64,000 nucleotides of DNA from Selenomonas sp. AB3002 (GTDB taxonomy: Bacteria; Bacillota; Negativicutes; Selenomonadales; Selenomonadaceae). This document shows positions 1 through 9,400 of the stretch, piece after piece. The position numbers and the translations under genes are program-made. The DNA is taken from assembly GCF_000702545.1 (NCBI RefSeq), contig NZ_JNIO01000002.1, positions 124,001 through 188,000 of the forward strand, written 5' to 3'. Under the pieces are notes generated by a model, which saw only the letters and a program-made list of their open reading frames with translations, did no database searches and was not told the origin of the DNA. Position 1 is the stretch's first letter. Every line of letters starts with the position of its first letter.

Positions 1-391
1 TCAGGAACTCGCCTTCATCTTTGCCCATGTCTCCCGCCTGACGGTGGGATTTGGCGGTGGCCTTAACTTGTTCCATTAGGGTCATGGCATCGTATAGCAT
101 ATTCCTTACGGCCATAGCCCCATGAACTTTCCCCTGATTTTCCACGCCCAATATACAATAAGCCGCCTGCCCATCAGTCTTCAAGACCATTTTCAGCAGG
201 TCACGCTCTTTCTGCTTTGGGATAGTGGCCCCATCCTTGCCGAAGGGCAGGGCAATGCTGGTGGTGGACATTTCCCGCAGATTCTTCGGGTCAATGACTT
301 CCTCGCCCCTGAATAGTGCCCCGTTGAAGACATCGGCGAATTGCTCCGGCTGTTTCATGTATTCATGCGTAATGGAATCTTTAACGCCCAA
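1..391 (-). CDS. Rpn-type PD-(D/E)XK nuclease/transposase-like protein, partial
   Basis: The reading frame runs off the left edge of the window, so only about 130 N-terminal residues are visible. The translation (LGVKDSITHEYMKQPEQFADVFNG..., then ...ERDLLKMVLKTDGQ..., then AYCILGVENQ) has the layout of the Rpn/YhgA-like putative transposase family. That family is a set of PD-(D/E)XK nucleases linked to recombination. The Asp in RDLLK and the ENQ after ILGV fit the nuclease core (family knowledge). The start chosen is TTG at 391, with GGGGG just upstream on the same strand; no ATG lies in frame near it. It lies downstream of two phage-like small genes, so it belongs to an accessory patch. Function is inferred from motif order only. 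Confidence 0.6.
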   Translation of the reverse strand, partial: MGVKDSITHEYMKQPEQFADVFNGALFRGEEVIDPKNLREMSTTSIALPFGKDGATIPKQKERDLLKMVLKTDGQAAYCILGVENQGKVHGAMAVRNMLYDAMTLMEQVKATAKSHRQAGDMGKDEGEFL

Positions 392-465
392 AATCTCAGC
401 CCCCGTTTCTTTTCATCCTTGTCTATATTTTATGACTTTGGCATTCAAAAGGCAATATTTCCTCA

Positions 466-490
466 TAATAAAAGACCGGCATAACGCCGG
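466..490 (-). terminator. Rho-independent terminator after the YvrJ-like gene
   Basis: On the minus strand CCGGC-GTTAT-GCCGG forms a 5-bp GC stem (arms 476-480 and 486-490) followed by TCTTTTATTA. It sits 6 bases past the stop of the YvrJ-like gene. Confidence 0.55.
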
Positions 491-495
491 CCCCA

Positions 496-660
496 TTATT
501 TTGCTTTACGCTCCCGCTCCATAGCCTGCAGAAACTCCGTCAATTTTGCAATCTCCCCGCTCAGCCTGTCCATGGACTTCTGGAAGCTGGTAAGCAAATA
601 GAAGGTAACCACAATGGGGAACCCCACCGTGGAAATCGCCGTGAGTGCCGTCTGCTCCAT
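496..660 (-). CDS. YvrJ-like small membrane peptide (54 aa)
   Basis: ATG at 660 preceded by GGGGGTGAGGTA gives a 54-residue peptide. An N-terminal hydrophobic segment with the signature TVGFPIVVTFYLL (residues 11-23) is followed by a charged amphipathic helix. This matches my memory of the YvrJ family, short single-helix proteins found beside DUF2922/DUF1659 genes and in Firmicute phage regions. The molecular role is unknown. The truncated DUF2922 gene lies immediately upstream on the same strand, which is the usual partner order. Too short for many gene callers. Confidence 0.65.
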   Translation of the reverse strand: MEQTALTAISTVGFPIVVTFYLLTSFQKSMDRLSGEIAKLTEFLQAMERERKAK

Positions 661-674
661 TACCTCACCCCCTA

Positions 675-702
675 CAAGAAAAGCCCCGATTTCTCGGGGC
701 CT
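675..702 (-). terminator. Hairpin after the DUF2922 remnant
   Basis: Perfect 7-bp stem GCCCCGA-TTTC-TCGGGGC (683-689 and 694-700). On the minus strand it is followed by CTTTTCTTG. It lies between the DUF2922 stop and the YvrJ start, so it may be an attenuating terminator in a two-gene unit. Confidence 0.5.
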
Positions 703-721
703 CCCTTATCCTCCGCCTAGC

Positions 722-880
722 TCACGCCAGTTCCTCGCGATCGCTGATGCGGATATAGGCTTCCTTGATTTCCGTGGCCTGCTCCCCGCCTACGGAAACG
801 GCCTTCTTGTCAATCATCTTCTGCATGACGGTCCTGACCGCTGCGTCAGTCAGCCCCGGCGCGGGATCCTGAAGAGTAGT
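722..880 (-). pseudogene. DUF2922 protein, 5'-truncated remnant
   Basis: The C-terminal 50 or so residues of a DUF2922-type protein are present: LTDAAVRTVMQKMIDKK, then AVSVGGEQATEIKEAYIRIS, ending in DREELA and TGA at 722. The intact family is about 70-75 aa with an N-terminal beta strand pair. Here the frame upstream runs into a TGA at 884-886 with no start codon, and the sequence turns directly into the opposite-strand integrase remnant. An internal ATG exists but would remove half the domain. I read it as a deletion or recombination product, not a working gene. Confidence 0.65.
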
Positions 881-1517
881 GGATCATACTCACAGAATAC
901 GTCACAGGCGCCCGCATGGGCGAAATCCTGGCCCTCCGCTGGGAAGATATCCACCTGGAAAAAGACAGCAATGGGCGCGTAGTATCCGGCACCCTCCACA
1001 TTGCCCACACACTCTCCACTGGCCACAAAGGAAAAGAGGACAAAAAAGCCCCCTGTTCCTTGGCCCGCCAAAAACAGCCCAGGGCGACCGGGTGCTGGCG
1101 CTGCCCCTCTACTATTGCCAGGAAATCCAGCACTACCGCAAAGTGCAGCTGGAAAAGCGCCTGACAGTGCCCGACTGGCAGGACACAAACTTTGTCTTCA
1201 CCACCAAAAAAGGAGCTCCTATCCGTCCCAACCGCCTCAGCAACTACTTTGGCAGCCTCCGCAGGAAACTTGGCATCAAGAGCACTTTCCACATGCTACG
1301 GCACGACATGGCCAGCCGCATGAAAAACTCCAGCCAGTTCGACCTGAAGGACATCCAGACCCAGCTGGGCCACAGCTCCATCAACATCACCATGGATATC
1401 TACACCCATATCGACAACGAAGCCCAGCAAACCAAAGTCAGCACCTGGCTGGAAGAAGACCTGACCGAACTGATGGAGGACACCAGCAAAAACAACGCCT
1501 CCCAAAAATCCTCCTGA
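880..1517 (+). pseudogene. Tyrosine recombinase (phage-type integrase), truncated and frameshifted
   Basis: The C-terminal catalytic domain of an XerC/phage-type integrase is recognisable: YVTGARMGEILALRW (catalytic Arg I), HMLRHDMASRM (H-x-x-R) and ITMDIYTHID (nucleophile Tyr). The reading starts in one frame at 880 without a start codon (a TAG lies just upstream at 877-879). It changes frame within the homopolymers A6/C5 at 1042-1053: KEDKKAP in the first frame, LFLGPPKTAQGDRVLALPL in the second. The N-terminal SAM-like DNA-binding domain is absent. A single-base sequencing error could explain the frameshift, but not the missing 5' half. It marks the edge of a decayed integrated element. 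Confidence 0.8.
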
Positions 1518-1553
1518 CCTCTGGCTATACACTGGCTACACATCAGCCAAAAA

Positions 1554-1592
1554 GCCATAAAAAAAGCCCTGCGAGAATCCCATGCAGGGCTT
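1554..1592 (-). terminator. Terminator downstream of glmU
   Basis: 9-bp stem AAGCCCTGC / GCAGGGCTT (1564-1572 and 1584-1592). On the minus strand it is followed by a run of T residues, so it can end the ispE-GntR-glmU transcript. It is about 120 bases past the glmU stop, with no gene between. Confidence 0.65.
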
Positions 1593-1714
1593 GTCCCTAA
1601 AGGATTTTTCCACCCCAACCAAATATTAGGCAGGGTAAAATCAACTTTAGGGACGGATTAGATTTAGATTTAAATTTGCTGAAAGAAAAATGGAATTCCA
1701 AGGCTTGAAAGCAA

Positions 1715-3088
1715 TTACTGATTGCGCTTGTCCAGCCAGCCCTCGATGTTCTTCTGGCGGGCGCGGGCAATGGCCAGCGTCCCCTGGGGTACGGTCTTGG
1801 TGATGGTAGAGCCAGCGCCGATGTAGGCACCGTCCTCCACAGTGACGGGAGCCACCAAGTTGGAGTTGCAGCCCACAAAGGCATCGTTGCCGATAACGGT
1901 GCGGAACTTCTTCTTGCCATCGTAGTTCACCGTGATGGTGCCGCAGCCCATGTTCACCCCGGAACCCATATCGCAGTCACCGATATAGGAAAGATGCGGC
2001 AGTTTGGAACCCTTGCCCACAGTAGAGTTCTTCACTTCCACGAAGTTGCCCATCTTCACGCCCTCAGCCAGGTGGGAAGCAGGACGGATATGGTTGAACT
2101 GGCCCAGAGCCACGCCATCGTCAATCTGGCAGTCATGGGCATAGCAGAACTGTCCCACTACGTTGTTGCCGCACTTCACGTTCTGGAAGCGGACGCTGGG
2201 GCCGATTTCGCACTCCTCGCCAATGACCGTGCCGGCTTCCAGCCAGGTCATGGGATAGATGATGGTATCGCGTCCCACCTGCACATCGAAATCCACATAG
2301 GTGGTATCCGGGTCCATGAGGGTGACACCCTCTGCCATCAGCTGCTCATTCTTGCGGCGGCGCAGGATCTTCTCGGCGCCAGCCAGCTGCTGACGGGAGT
2401 TGATGCCCAGAGTAGACTCATAGTCATCTGCAGCCACAGCCCAGATCTTATCCCCCTGGCTGCGCAGGATTTCCAGCACATCCGGCAGGTAATACTCGCC
2501 CTGGGCATTGTCGTTGGTAACCTTACCCAGAGCCTCGAACATGGCCTGGATATCGAAGCAGTAGATGCCGGAATTGACTTCCTTCACCTGGCGCTCCTCT
2601 TCCGTAGCATCCTTGTGCTCCACAATCTTCAGCACGGAGCCGTCCTCGCTGCGGATAATGCGGCCGTAGCCCGTAGCGTCAGGCATGATGGCCGTGAGCA
2701 CCGTAGCCTTGGCGCCGGCTTCCTGATGGGACTCATAGAGCTTCTTCAGCAGGTCACCGGTGAGCAGAGGCGTATCACCGCAGAGCACCATGACCGTGCC
2801 CTGGGTGCCGGAGAGCAATTCCCTGGTCTGGAGCACGGCATGGCCCGTACCAAGCTGCTCAGCCTGGGTCACATATTCCACACCCTGCTGCTCTCCCATG
2901 GTCTCACGGACTACATCGCCGCCAAAACCAGTGACTACCACGTTGCGGACAGCCCCGGCCTCTTTGGCTGCATCTATCACATGCTGCAGCATGGCCTTGC
3001 CGGCTGCCTTGTGCAGCACCTTCGGCAGCTTGGACTTCATGCGGGTGCCCTTGCCGGCGGCAAGGATTATGGTTACCAAATCTGACAT
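1715..3088 (-). CDS. glmU: Bifunctional GlmU: GlcNAc-1-P uridyltransferase / GlcN-1-P acetyltransferase
   Basis: Makes UDP-GlcNAc, the cytosolic precursor of peptidoglycan and of the lipid A that a diderm needs. The 457-aa length is typical. Residues 9-26 carry the nucleotidyltransferase signature LAAGKGTRMKSKLPKVLH, followed by the usual VLCGDTPLL and GYGRIIR blocks. From about residue 250 the left-handed beta-helix hexapeptide repeats lead to the acetyltransferase site region (NYDGKKKF, IGAGSTITK). ATG at 3088 has AGGAGA upstream. It is the last gene of an apparent ispE-GntR-glmU unit, which recalls the ispE-purR-spoVG-glmU order of many Firmicutes. Confidence 0.96.
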   Translation of the reverse strand: MSDLVTIILAAGKGTRMKSKLPKVLHKAAGKAMLQHVIDAAKEAGAVRNVVVTGFGGDVVRETMGEQQGVEYVTQAEQLGTGHAVLQTRELLSGTQGTVMVLCGDTPLLTGDLLKKLYESHQEAGAKATVLTAIMPDATGYGRIIRSEDGSVLKIVEHKDATEEERQVKEVNSGIYCFDIQAMFEALGKVTNDNAQGEYYLPDVLEILRSQGDKIWAVAADDYESTLGINSRQQLAGAEKILRRRKNEQLMAEGVTLMDPDTTYVDFDVQVGRDTIIYPMTWLEAGTVIGEECEIGPSVRFQNVKCGNNVVGQFCYAHDCQIDDGVALGQFNHIRPASHLAEGVKMGNFVEVKNSTVGKGSKLPHLSYIGDCDMGSGVNMGCGTITVNYDGKKKFRTVIGNDAFVGCNSNLVAPVTVEDGAYIGAGSTITKTVPQGTLAIARARQKNIEGWLDKRNQ

Positions 3089-3131
3089 ATTATCCTATCT
3101 CCTATCTTCAGCACATCTGCTGTGCTTTATC

Positions 3132-3857
3132 CTACTTTTCCTTCGCGGCCTTGCTGGTTTTCTTGCCCTTGGCCTGCTTCTTGTTCACCACTTCCATGGC
3201 CTGCAGGAGGGTCTTTTCTGAGTTTTCCATGTGCATTTCTGCCGCCTTGCGGGCTGTATTCACATCACCCTGGGCGATGGCTTCCACAATGGCCCTGTGC
3301 TCCTCCAACGTAGCTTCCAGACGGCCAGGATAAGACATGGACAAAGTGCGGAAGCGCGTAAGCTGATCGCGCAGATTGGAAATGACCCCCACCAGCCTGG
3401 TATTCCGGGCTGCATGGTACAGGAGGTCGTGGAACTCAATATCCGTTTCCACGATTTTCTCAATGTCATTATCCGCTATATAGCCCCCGATGATCACCAG
3501 CAGGCGCTGAAGATGCTCCAGCTCCTCATCTGTAATGCGCTCAGCTGCCAGGCCATTGGAAAGAGATTCCAGCGCCGTGCGGATTTCAAAAATCTCGTTG
3601 ATATCCCTTATGGACATGGTGGCCACATAGGTACCCCGGCGGGGCATCATGATCACATAGCCTTCCAACTCCAGCTTGCGGATGGCCTCACGCACGGGAG
3701 TGCGGGATACGCCCAGTTCTTCTGCCAGCTGTATCTCCATGATCCGCTCCCCGGGCTTCAAGACGCCGTTGCGGATTGCTTCACGCAATGATTCGCAGAC
3801 AACTTCCCTCAAGGGCTGGTAGCTGTCAAGCTTGATGGGAGATAATCTCCTGTCCAT
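3132..3857 (-). CDS. GntR family transcriptional regulator, FadR/FCD type
   Basis: 241 aa. Residues about 15-80 form a GntR winged helix (EIQLAEELGVSRTPVREAIRKLELEGYV). The rest is an all-helical FCD ligand domain (IFEIRTALESLSNGLAAERI..., with DIEFHDLLYHAARN and the late MHMEN supplying candidate metal or ligand-binding D/H residues). The C terminus is Lys-rich. FCD regulators usually sense small carboxylic acids, but the ligand here cannot be told from sequence. It lies between ispE and glmU on the same strand (41 bases after ispE, 43 before glmU), so it may be co-transcribed with envelope-precursor genes. Confidence 0.88.
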   Translation of the reverse strand: MDRRLSPIKLDSYQPLREVVCESLREAIRNGVLKPGERIMEIQLAEELGVSRTPVREAIRKLELEGYVIMMPRRGTYVATMSIRDINEIFEIRTALESLSNGLAAERITDEELEHLQRLLVIIGGYIADNDIEKIVETDIEFHDLLYHAARNTRLVGVISNLRDQLTRFRTLSMSYPGRLEATLEEHRAIVEAIAQGDVNTARKAAEMHMENSEKTLLQAMEVVNKKQAKGKKTSKAAKEK

Positions 3858-3898
3858 AACGATTCCCCTATTCTGATTCTGGATTTTACTGAAAGTGT

Positions 3899-4768
3899 TT
3901 ATACAAAGCGGGTGCCGCAGCCGCTGGTGCGGGTGACAAACACATCCGCCCGGGTCACATGGCGCAGGAAGCCGGCGATGCGCAGGGCTTCGCTTTTCTT
4001 GGCGGTCAGGCCGAAGACAGTGGGGCCGCTGCCGGACATCATGCTCACCAGCGCCCCTTTTTCCATCATGAGCTTCTTGTAGCGCTCTATGACCTCATAC
4101 TTCTTAATAGTAACACTTTCAAGCACATTGCACAACAAGGGCACCATGGCTTTGAGGTCCTGGGCAATGATTTTTTTCTCCACCAGATCGTTGTCAGGGT
4201 GGCGCTCCGCCCCCTGCTCGTCATAGTTCTGGTAAGCCCAGGCCGTGGACACGGAAACCCGGGGCTTGGCCAGCACCACCCAGGCGGTAGGCATGCCCTT
4301 GAGCCGACGCAGCACTTCTCCCCTGCCCGTGGACAACATGGTCCCCCCCATCAGGCAGAAGGGGATATCAGAGCCCAGCTCCGCCCCCAGGGCGCAAAGC
4401 TCCTCATCAGAAAGCCCCAGACCGAAAAGCCTGTCCATGCCTCTGAGCACCGCCGCCGCATCAGCACTGCCCCCGGCCAGTCCGGCTGCCACAGGGATGC
4501 GCTTGGTGAGGTGGATATTCACGCCCCCCTTGAGTCCACAGCGCTCCTGCACAAGAGCCGCTGCCTTCCAGACCAGATTGCTCTCATCGGCCTTCATCCA
4601 GGGCACATTGATCTTCAGCCCGATGCCCTCCCGCGCCTTCTCCAGGCTGAGGGTATCATGCAGGGCAAGAGACTGCATGATCATGGCCACCTCGTGGTAC
4701 CCGTCAGGCCGCTTGCCCAGTATGTCCAGGGTCAGGTTGATTTTGGCTTTTCCTTCGATTTTCAGCAA
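3899..4768 (-). CDS. ispE: 4-diphosphocytidyl-2-C-methyl-D-erythritol kinase
   Basis: Phosphorylates CDP-methylerythritol in the MEP route to isoprenoids, which feed undecaprenyl carriers and quinones. 289 aa, standard GHMP-kinase size. Visible motifs are KINLTLDILGKRPDGYHEV at the N terminus, the ATP-binding loop PVAAGLAGGSADAAAVLRGM (about residues 90-110) and the C-terminal glycine motif SMMSGSGPTVFGL. The start is a TTG at 4768 with AGGAAGG six bases upstream; no better ATG is in frame. First gene of the unit with the GntR regulator and glmU. Confidence 0.95.
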   Translation of the reverse strand: MLKIEGKAKINLTLDILGKRPDGYHEVAMIMQSLALHDTLSLEKAREGIGLKINVPWMKADESNLVWKAAALVQERCGLKGGVNIHLTKRIPVAAGLAGGSADAAAVLRGMDRLFGLGLSDEELCALGAELGSDIPFCLMGGTMLSTGRGEVLRRLKGMPTAWVVLAKPRVSVSTAWAYQNYDEQGAERHPDNDLVEKKIIAQDLKAMVPLLCNVLESVTIKKYEVIERYKKLMMEKGALVSMMSGSGPTVFGLTAKKSEALRIAGFLRHVTRADVFVTRTSGCGTRFV

Positions 4769-4867
4769 AGCAATCCTTCCTATCTGTCAGTTATTCTCTA
4801 ATGATATTAGCCTTTGACTTGTGGGTCTGTCAATAACAGAATGCGGGCTTTGCACCCAAAAACGCCT

Positions 4868-6274
4868 TCATGGCTTATTCTTCTCTTTTTTCCTGTTCTC
4901 AAGCTCTTCACTGTAGACGCGGTAGCAGCTGCGGCCGTCGGACTTGGCTGCATACAAAGCCCGGTCACTGCGGTTCATCAGCACATCAATGGGAACCGGC
5001 TGGTCATCAGCATAGGCAATGCCGGCACTGACAGTCAGGCAATTAAGCCCCGGATCCTGATGATAGACAGATATCAGCTGCCGCATGAATGACTCCAGCC
5101 GCTCCTCCACCGACTCTCTCTGCACCTTCCCCGTGAGCACCACCAGGAACTCATCTCCCCCCATGCGCACATTCAGGGCATCAGGAAACTGCAATTTCAA
5201 GACCTCAGCCAGGATCAGCAAGGCTGCATCCCCTGTCTGATGGCCGAAATTGTCATTGACCTCCTTGAAGTGATCCAAATCCAGGGATATCAGGGTAAAC
5301 ATGGTATCGGCAGAACACTGCTTGATGAACTCCCCAAAATGACGCCGATTGGCCAATCCTGTAAGCACATCATGCTGGGCCATGCTCAGGATAAGCATCT
5401 GATTCTTGTAGAGATTCTTGTTCATCTCGCTCATAGCGCGGCTCATGGCCCCCAGTTCATCATCCCGCTTGGACAGCTCCTGCATCTGGGCCTCGGTCTG
5501 CTCATCCATCTTGAGCACGCCCTCTCCCAGTTCCTTCATGCGCTTCGTTGCCACCTGGATGGGATAAGCCAGCTTCCCCCCTGTGTAAACCGCCAACAGC
5601 ACGAAAAGCGCTTCCAGCAGCACAAGTCCCGTAAGCATGCGGGCAACGTGCTCCTTCATGTTCTCCATAAAAGCCTTTTCCCGCATGACCACCCGGCGGT
5701 CGATCTGGTCAATCCAGATGCCTGTGCCAATCACCCAATGATAGGGGAAAAATTCCATCGTGTAATAGAGCTTGGGCAGAGGCTTTTCGGTACCTGGCTT
5801 GGGGAACATGAACTCCGAGAAGCCTCCCCCCTCTTTGGCCTGATTGATCATCTCACGGATGAAATAACGACCCTCCGGGTCCTGGAACTCCAGGCGGGGC
5901 TTGCCCTCAGCTTCCGTCCCCAGCAGCACCACATTCACTCCCTCATCCGTGTCGATGGTAAAGTACCCCTGTCCATTGTCATAGCGCATATTCCGCACCA
6001 GGTCAGCTGCCCGCTGCATAGCCTGTTCCTGGGTAACCTCGCCACGCATCTGGGCCTGATAGCAGGTTTCCACTACACTCCAGGCCGAATGGGTCTGCCA
6101 TTCCAGCTGCAGCTCGGCATTTTTCTCCATATCCTTGCGAAACTCCCGCATCATGCGCTGATTCTCCTGCACAGCGCCATAAACGCTGACAGCTCCCAAA
6201 ATCAGCATAGTCAGCAGGGATATGCCAATGAATATCATAGTCAAACGAGATTGCATCGATCTGAACTGCATCAT
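4868..6274 (-). CDS. Membrane diguanylate cyclase with single Cache sensor, HAMP-like linker and GGDEF
   Basis: 468 aa. TM helix at about residues 12-32. A periplasmic sCache_2-type domain follows (GQGYFTIDTDEGVNVVLLG..., PKLYYTMEFFPYHWVIGTGI), then a second TM at about 210-228, a HAMP-like coiled stretch, and a GGDEF domain with an intact RMGGDEFLVV active-site loop. Synthesis of c-di-GMP in response to an extracytoplasmic small ligand is the expected role. sCache_2 domains commonly bind small organic acids (family knowledge), but no ligand is evident here. I do not see an RxxD inhibitory site just before GGDEF. It is monocistronic. Confidence 0.9.
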   Translation of the reverse strand: MMQFRSMQSRLTMIFIGISLLTMLILGAVSVYGAVQENQRMMREFRKDMEKNAELQLEWQTHSAWSVVETCYQAQMRGEVTQEQAMQRAADLVRNMRYDNGQGYFTIDTDEGVNVVLLGTEAEGKPRLEFQDPEGRYFIREMINQAKEGGGFSEFMFPKPGTEKPLPKLYYTMEFFPYHWVIGTGIWIDQIDRRVVMREKAFMENMKEHVARMLTGLVLLEALFVLLAVYTGGKLAYPIQVATKRMKELGEGVLKMDEQTEAQMQELSKRDDELGAMSRAMSEMNKNLYKNQMLILSMAQHDVLTGLANRRHFGEFIKQCSADTMFTLISLDLDHFKEVNDNFGHQTGDAALLILAEVLKLQFPDALNVRMGGDEFLVVLTGKVQRESVEERLESFMRQLISVYHQDPGLNCLTVSAGIAYADDQPVPIDVLMNRSDRALYAAKSDGRSCYRVYSEELENRKKEKNKP

Positions 6275-6395
6275 CGAAATCCCTCACCTACAAGATATTT
6301 TGCCTTTTCGACCAAAGACATTTGTAGATTCCGTTGATAATATAAGTTCTACAATTCCTTAAATCTCCCTGCAAAAAACTCCGTGCGAAACAATT

Positions 6396-6429
6396 AAAAA
6401 CAGCCACAAGAGAAGACTCTCATGGCTGT
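6396..6429 (-). terminator. Terminator of purL
   Basis: On the minus strand ACAGCCATGAGAG-TCTT-CTCTTGTGGCTGT is followed by TTTTAATT (6400-6429 plus tail), 18 bases past the purL stop. Confidence 0.75.
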
Positions 6430-6446
6430 CTGCAGCAAAGAATATC

Positions 6447-9400
6447 TTACTTGTAGTACCTGACCCCGGCTTCAAAGAGCTGCTGGTCCTTGGCCCCCGG
6501 CACGTTCAGGGCTACGCTCTCGCCGATGCGCTCGGAGTGGCCCATCTTGCCCAGGACGCGGCCATCGGGGCTGGTGATGCCTTCGATGGCGTTGACAGAG
6601 CCGTTGGGGTTGTAAGGCATATCCAGAGTGGGATTGCCGAACTGATCCACATACTGGGTGGCAATCTGCCCCCGTATGCGCATCTTGGCCACCACTTCCT
6701 GGTCAGCTACGAAACGTCCTTCGCCGTGGGATACGGCAATGGTATGCACATCTCCCACCTGCACGTTGTTGAACCAGGGAGAAAGGTTGGAAGAAACCCT
6801 GGTCTGCACCATGCAGGACACATGGCGGCCAATGCTGTTGTGGGTAAGGGTAGGCGAGCTGTCGGACAGGTCGCGGATCTCACCGTAGGGCACCAGGCCC
6901 AGCTTGATGAGGGCCTGGAAGCCGTTGCAGATGCCCAGCATGAGACCGTCCCTCTGCCTCAGGAGCTTCATGATCTCTTCCTGGATGCGGGGATTCCGGA
7001 ACATGGCAGCAATGAACTTGCCGGAGCCGTCCGGCTCGTCGCCGCCGCTGAAGCCGCCGGGCAGCATGACAATCTGGGCTTCCTTGATGCCCCTCACTAT
7101 GGCCTCCACGGTCTCTGCCGTGGCCTGGGGCGTGAGATTGCGCACCACCAAAGTCTGGGGATCGCCCCCTGCCCTCTCCCAGGCACGGGCGGTATCATAC
7201 TCGCAGTTGGTGCCGGGGAACACGGGAATGAAGATCTTGGGCTTGGCCACCTTGGTATCACCGCCAGTGAGGGGCGTACCCTTGGTATAGGGTACATAGG
7301 TAGCCTTTTCCTTGAAGAGGGACTTGGCCCGGGCCTCGGTGGGGAAAATCTTCTCCAGAGGCTCCGTATAGGCAGTCTCTGCATCAGCGAGCATGACCAC
7401 CGTCTCCCCGAAGACCATGCTGGGACCGCCGGTGGTCCGGCCCAGCTCGAAGAAGCCGGTGCCAGCGAGCAGTTCCTCCACCTGCACCATTTCCGGCACT
7501 TCCAGGATGATGGAGCCGTACATGGGCTTGAAGAGGTCTTCACGGCTGTAGGGCCAGGTTTCCATATTGAAAGCAAAGCCAATGCCATTGCCCAGGCACA
7601 TCTTGGTGACGGCGGCGGCAATGCCGCCCACTCCCACGCTCTGGGCAGAGAACACTTTGTGGTCCTCAGTCAGGCGGCTGATCTTGGCAAAGTTATCCTT
7701 CAAACGGTCAAAGTCAGGCAAATCCTGCTCATCCAGGGGGCAGGGCACCAGATAGACCTTGTTGTCCACGTATTTGAACTCAGGAGAAATGGCCTGGTCA
7801 GCGGGGAACACATCCACCGCAAAGGCAGCCAGGGTGGGCGGCACGCAGATTTCCTCACCGTCCTTGCTGGTGAAGGTGCCGGACATGGAATCCTTGCCGC
7901 CGATGGCGGGGATAGCCAGCTCATGCTGGGCATAGAGGGCGCCCAGGAGGGCAGAGAGGGGCTTGCCCCACTTCTCCGGATCCTTGCCCAGGCTCTCGAA
8001 ATACTCCTGGAAGGTCAGGCGGATGCGGTCAGCACGGCCGCCCAAGGCCACCATCTTGGCAGCAGACTCCACCACGGCATAGAGGGAACCGTGGAAGGGG
8101 CTCCAGCTCATGAGATCCGGGTTAAGGCCGAAGGTCATGGCCGTAGCGGTCTTGGTCTCCGCTCCCAGTACAGGAAGCTTGGCCACCATGCCCTCGGCAG
8201 GAGTCAGCTGCTTCTTGCCGCCGAAGGGCATGAGCACGGTATTGCCGCCGATGGTGGAGTCAAAGCGCTCCGCCAGTCCCTTCTGGCTGCAGACATTGAG
8301 GGAGCCAAGATTAGCCAGCCAGGCCTGCTCCAGGTCATTCCCTGCAGCCTTCACTTCCTCCGGCACCTCCCGGAGATAGCGGTGCTCGCTGTCCGGCTGG
8401 GTCACTTTGGCAGTCACATGCTGGCGCACGCCGTTGGTATCCAGGAACTCGCGGTTCATCTGCACGATGGCCTTGCCGCGCCACTTCATGATGAGACGGG
8501 GCTTCTCCGTAACCACAGCCACCGGCACAGCTTCCAGATTCTCCTCATCGGCAAACTGCTTGAAAGCTGCCACATTCTCAGCGGCCAACACCACAGCCAT
8601 GCGCTCCTGGGACTCGGAAATGGCCAGCTCCGTGCCGTCAAGGCCTGCATACTTCTTCTTCACAGCGTCCAGGTCGATGACCAGGCCGTCAGCCAGCTCG
8701 CCAATGGCCACCGCCACGCCGCCGGCGCCGAAATCATTGCAGCGCTTGATGAGGCGGCTCACCTGAGGATTGCGGAAGAGGCGCTGGATCTTGCGCTCCG
8801 TAGGAGGATTGCCCTTCTGCACCTCTGCCCCGCAGGTAGTAAGCGATGCTGCCGTATGCTCCTTGGAAGAGCCCGTAGCACCGCCGCAGCCGTCACGGCC
8901 GGTGCGGCCGCCCACCAGCACGATCACATCGCCGGCAGCCGGGCGCTCACGAATGACGTTCACCTTGGGAGCTGCCGCAATGACAGCGCCGATTTCCATG
9001 CGCTTGGCCATATAGCCTGGGTGATATACCTCACGCACCTGCCCCGTGGCCAGGCCCACCTGGTTGCCGTAAGCACTGTAGCCTGCAGCCGCCCCCAGGG
9101 TGATCTTCTTCTGGGGGAGCTTGCCGGGCATGGTGTCCTTGAAGGCAGCCCGCGGGTCAGCCGCACCAGTCACGCGCATGGCCTGATAGACATAGGAACG
9201 GCCGGACAGCGGGTCGCGAATAGCGCCACCCAGACAGGTGGCGGCACCGCCGAAGGGCTCGATTTCCGTGGGGTGATTGTGGGTCTCGTTCTTGAACATC
9301 ACCAGCCAGTCTTCATCCTGTCCCCCCACATCAGCCTTCACCACAATGCTGCAGGCGTTGATTTCCTCAGACTGGTCCAGGTCGTCCAGCTTGCCTGCCC

